Positions 61,219 through 64,000 of a DNA stretch of 64,000 bases are shown piece by piece; positions within the stretch are counted from its first letter, which is position 1, and every line of letters begins with the position of its first letter. The notes beneath the pieces are model-generated. The model saw only the letters and a program-made list of their open reading frames with translations, did no database searches and was not told where the DNA came from. The DNA is from Leptolyngbya sp. FACHB-321 (GTDB taxonomy: Bacteria; Cyanobacteriota; Cyanobacteriia; Leptolyngbyales; Leptolyngbyaceae), in contig NZ_JACJPI010000083.1 of assembly GCF_014695975.1 (NCBI RefSeq), positions 124,001 to 188,000 on the forward strand. The letters run 5' to 3'. The position numbers and the translations under genes were made by a program.

Positions 61219-62403
61219 CTAGGACTCTTTTTTGACGATTTCATCAAACCATTGCTTGAAAACCATGATGTGTTTTGGGCGGTACTGTGGGTCAAGGGTT
61301 GCCAACTGCCAGCGTTCCTTCACACTGTCATGGATTCTGTCTTTAAAGAAGTGCTGGTCAAGCTGTGTCGATCGGTCTTCTTTGTCAATCAAACTGCGAT
61401 CGATTCTGCCTGCCAGTGCAAAAATTCCTTTAACATTGTCGGCAAATTGGATCGATGGATCGACCTCGATACCTTCTTCGACGACATAGGTTTGTTGCTG
61501 CTCTCCGTTTCTTCCATACGTGGTTAAATGTTCATTCGGATTGCCAACAAATTCCAAACCCAACCCTAATGCTTTGATCTGATCCATCATCCACTCGAGG
61601 GTAATGTCAGACAGCCCCCGGTTCTCTTTTGTACCGCCACCGACACAACCGTGGGTGCCTGTAAACCAGATTTCAGAGACTTGCTTTTTGTGGGTTAAAG
61701 CGTCTTTGCTCACGCTGTTCGGTAACATGTGAGTCACCTCGAAGGCACTACGATGTTCATCAATGGCAACCGCATGGAGTGCCTGTTGAATTTTGGGGTT
61801 CAGTTTGGAATCGTGAAATTGATATTTCTCGTTGACCCGACCGCTTATGAGGGGAATGGTTTTGGGAACGCCTAACTTGCCGACGGTATCCCAACAGCCA
61901 AGCAGTGTAATGGGGATCTGTGTTCCGGGCGCTGAACCTTGTGGGTAAACTGCATACCGCATGCGAAAGTCTTCTGCCTCTGGCTTTGAAGGCGAAAGAT
62001 CTCGGTTACGGTAAAGTGCGTAGGCATCTTTGGTTTTACGAATGTAGGGACGTGCGAGCAACCCGCATTTATAGATAAATCCGGCGAGGCTTCTAGCGGT
62101 GTAAGCCCCCCGACTGAAGCCAAAGAGATAAATTTCATCGCCTGCTTCATAGTTGAAACAGAGGAAGCGATAGGCGTTTTGAATCCGTCGATCGATGCCC
62201 CAGCCAAAAGCACCTCCTAGCCAGCGATCGAATTTTTCTGGTCCTGTGCCAATGCCCTCGCTGTAATGCACGATTTGAGGAACGCCATCACTAGCGACTG
62301 CTTTAACGGCTTGGGCGATTTTGACCACGTTCGTTGGGTATTTGCAGTCTAGGTCTTGCCAAGTGCCATCGCAGCACACAACCAAACGCTTGTTCGGCTT
62401 CAT
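61219..62403 (-). CDS. DUF2235 alpha/beta-hydrolase-like protein
   Basis: A 394-residue protein with the DUF2235 signature. RLVVCCDGTWQDLD opens it, IYLFGFSRGAYTARSLAGFI holds the nucleophile Ser97, and FTGTHGCVGGGTKENRGLSD the later catalytic region. In Gram-negative bacteria some DUF2235 proteins are type VI secretion phospholipase effectors, but no T6SS genes are seen here and the gene is single. The role is unknown. It lies 278 bp downstream of the nuclease-like gene on the same strand and could be cotranscribed. Confidence 0.82.
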   Translation of the reverse strand: MKPNKRLVVCCDGTWQDLDCKYPTNVVKIAQAVKAVASDGVPQIVHYSEGIGTGPEKFDRWLGGAFGWGIDRRIQNAYRFLCFNYEAGDEIYLFGFSRGAYTARSLAGFIYKCGLLARPYIRKTKDAYALYRNRDLSPSKPEAEDFRMRYAVYPQGSAPGTQIPITLLGCWDTVGKLGVPKTIPLISGRVNEKYQFHDSKLNPKIQQALHAVAIDEHRSAFEVTHMLPNSVSKDALTHKKQVSEIWFTGTHGCVGGGTKENRGLSDITLEWMMDQIKALGLGLEFVGNPNEHLTTYGRNGEQQQTYVVEEGIEVDPSIQFADNVKGIFALAGRIDRSLIDKEDRSTQLDQHFFKDRIHDSVKERWQLATLDPQYRPKHIMVFKQWFDEIVKKES

Positions 62404-62680
62404 CGTTCTACCTCTTAGATCTGTAGCTAGGGCTGGAAAAAGGAATTTTAGCGGTTAAGTGACATCAGAATTTATACCAATGCGGTAGCCTGAGAGCACT
62501 TCTAGCTTGGTGCTTGGTTAGGCGATGATGCTAAGGATGATGGCGAAAGTTACATTCGCTAGCAGAATCGAGAATAATCACTCTATATAGAAGTTTGCCC
62601 AGTAAAGCTCTCAGAATCGGGGTCTTTACCAACCTTTACGTTAATACCACGACGGTTCAAGATGATCGCTCGTTGCTTAC
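62404..62680. other. Spacer between the nuclease-like gene and DUF2235
   Basis: A 277-base gap between two leftward genes. No repeat or terminator was clear. GTTCTACCTCTTAG reads in the leader of the DUF2235 gene. Confidence 0.35.
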
Positions 62681-64000
62681 TTAATCCACTATCAAATCAC
62701 GCAGAAAGTAAAAGCGATCGGTCTGCCAATCTAATCCTTTACTTCGCCCTAAATGACCTATTAAAGGTGAAGAAAGCTCAATCAAAATTTCATGCATCTC
62801 TTTAGGTTGTAAAGGCAAAGGTGGAGTTGCGCTAAAGTATAATCCCATGAGCGTCTCTACTCCAATTGAATCAGAACTTGTGTCCTCCAAGTATTTCTTT
62901 GTCAATTGAACTAGAAGCGATCTAACACTAATTTCCCTAAGCACTTTGTCAATGTATTTTTCGACCTCATCATTAGATTGACCTGGTTTTAAGTAATCTT
63001 TGAGTTTAAATAGATCAACCGAACCGTAATGGTTGTTCTGTAATTTGACAAGTTTTTCAAGTGTTTCAGGATTGATGATTGTCATACTGTGTACTCTTGC
63101 AGCATCTTTAAGTTGCTCAGTCAATTCACCAGGACCAATAATCAATTTAGTTGCCCTGCGGAATTGCACTTCATCTTTTAAACGTAACGTTCCTAAGTTT
63201 AATAGTTGAACTGCTGTATCGTTAGGAATTTTCTTGCCCGATTTACACTCTCCAACTAACGGATATGGCTTCGAGCAGAATAAATCTAAACCTCCTGCTC
63301 CTCCTTTGTGCGAGTAGTCGATTGTAAACCCCAAAAACTGAAGACTAGTCCGCACTATATTTTCAAAATCTGTTCCAGCTTGATAGTTGGTTTTACCTTG
63401 GTCACTTTCTTTGCTACGCTTACCCAAGTCTGAAATATTCTCAATCCAAGTTGAATCTGAGTTTTTAGCTTTTGACGATATAAATGTTTTCCAGCCTAAA
63501 AATAAGCTTATTTCTTCGCTAAGTCTTTTGGCTGTAGGCTCAACAAAAACTAGTTGAGAAACTATATTGTGAAGTTCTTCCAGTTCAGGATGTAATGGTG
63601 ATTCCAGATTTTCTAACTGCTGCTTGCGTCGGGCGAAGATACGATCATTGAAAACTGGAGTGTATTCATTAATGCTAAGGGAAGTTAAAAGTTTAACAAA
63701 CTGCCCTTTAGCACTGACAGAACCTTCAACTGGCTCAACTAATGAATATACTCTAAGATAAATTAAGAAGACGTACTGCTTTTCTTGAAAAAGTTCCTGT
63801 AATTCTTTTATAGGTATTGCTACTAGACGTGATAACGCGCCTAAGGAGTCAGATCTACTGATGGGCTGGCAAGCCGAGCACTTAGCCCAAGCCCTAATCG
63901 ATACCTTCTTCGGATCCAACTCATCATCAGGTGAACAAAGACCGAAGTTCTGTCCAGGGTAAATGTACGCTTTAGATATAGCCCCAATAGAGCGTCCTTG
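62681..64000 (-). CDS. PD-(D/E)XK nuclease-like protein (Mrr-type), 5' end outside the window
   Basis: The frame is open from the stop at 62681 to the right edge, so at least 440 residues are visible. TTG 63919 is not needed as a start, because upstream codons (QGRSIGAISKAYIYPG...) continue without a stop. A cysteine group (Cys22, Cys41, Cys44 of the visible part; AWAKCSACQP) could bind zinc. The middle has a nuclease core: FENIVRTSLQFLGF, GGAGGLDLFCSKPYPLVGEC and KSG, giving Asp239, Glu251 and Lys253 with D-x11-ExK spacing, as in Mrr-like restriction endonucleases. The A/T content is higher than in the neighbouring genes. The family is uncertain and no methylase is visible. Confidence 0.65.
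   Translation of the reverse strand, partial: QGRSIGAISKAYIYPGQNFGLCSPDDELDPKKVSIRAWAKCSACQPISRSDSLGALSRLVAIPIKELQELFQEKQYVFLIYLRVYSLVEPVEGSVSAKGQFVKLLTSLSINEYTPVFNDRIFARRKQQLENLESPLHPELEELHNIVSQLVFVEPTAKRLSEEISLFLGWKTFISSKAKNSDSTWIENISDLGKRSKESDQGKTNYQAGTDFENIVRTSLQFLGFTIDYSHKGGAGGLDLFCSKPYPLVGECKSGKKIPNDTAVQLLNLGTLRLKDEVQFRRATKLIIGPGELTEQLKDAARVHSMTIINPETLEKLVKLQNNHYGSVDLFKLKDYLKPGQSNDEVEKYIDKVLREISVRSLLVQLTKKYLEDTSSDSIGVETLMGLYFSATPPLPLQPKEMHEILIELSSPLIGHLGRSKGLDWQTDRFYFLRDLIVD

Noticed and set aside
61219-62403. T6SS effector system
   Set aside because: DUF2235 proteins can be T6SS effectors, but no immunity, VgrG, PAAR or Tss genes are seen here.

Overview
The window is chromosomal DNA of a cyanobacterium. 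It carries photosystem II genes (psbB, psbT, psbM, psbO), ferredoxin-dependent glutamate synthase, the cyanobacterial PanC-Cmk fusion, the alkane pathway pair ado and aar, a SigF-type sigma factor, many HIP1 octamers (GCGATCGC) and several families known mainly from cyanobacteria (DUF1997, DUF3155, DUF3611, DUF2949, CCB2/CCB4-type). Heptanucleotide tandem repeats and small palindromic elements fit a larger-genome cyanobacterium. Genus cannot be fixed by eye. No rRNA, tRNA, CRISPR array, prophage or intact IS was seen.

Layout. 1-8 kb: 5' end of pheA, DUF1997, then rnhB, rne and a TIGR03960-type radical SAM/DUF2344 gene, all three transcribed leftward (RNA turnover). 8-9.3 kb: orphan STAS protein and a Lon N-terminal-domain protein. 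9.5-15 kb: leftward str operon rpsL-rpsG-fusA-tuf-rpsJ, preceded by an A-type Fe-S carrier. 15-18 kb: sugar-phosphate cupin and a secreted phosphodiester glycosidase-like protein. 18.8-23.4 kb: glutamate synthase, followed by a strong terminator, a MITE-like element and a broken HicB-like antitoxin gene. 24-31.9 kb: panC-cmk, ferritin-like protein, alpha/beta hydrolase, lone sugar ABC permease, ado and aar, and a GNAT acetyltransferase. 32-38 kb: photosystem II island (psbT-psbB leftward; a [2Fe-2S] ferredoxin, psbM and psbO rightward) ending in the sigma factor gene. 38-50 kb: ackA, a multi-PAS histidine kinase, an SLH-domain protein, a GAF histidine kinase, DUF3155, a CCB2/4-like assembly factor, a PadR regulator and a NarL-type response regulator. 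50-60 kb: DUF3611, DUF2949, clpB, Uma2 nuclease, small unknown proteins, HD-GYP regulator, glmU. 59.5-64 kb: lysine-rich protein, HPF/cold-shock fusion, DUF2235 hydrolase, and a PD-(D/E)XK nuclease-like protein running off the right edge.

Most of this is ordinary core genome. The unusual signals are in the repeats and in a few genes: a heptad repeat translated inside panC, a MITE-like element beside a hicB pseudogene, tandem and phased direct repeats in intergenic regions (27.7, 34.7, 55.7 kb), several long perfect inverted repeats, the HPF/cold-shock fusion beside a lysine-rich helical protein, and the nuclease-like gene at the edge. I did not find a convincing multi-gene undescribed system.
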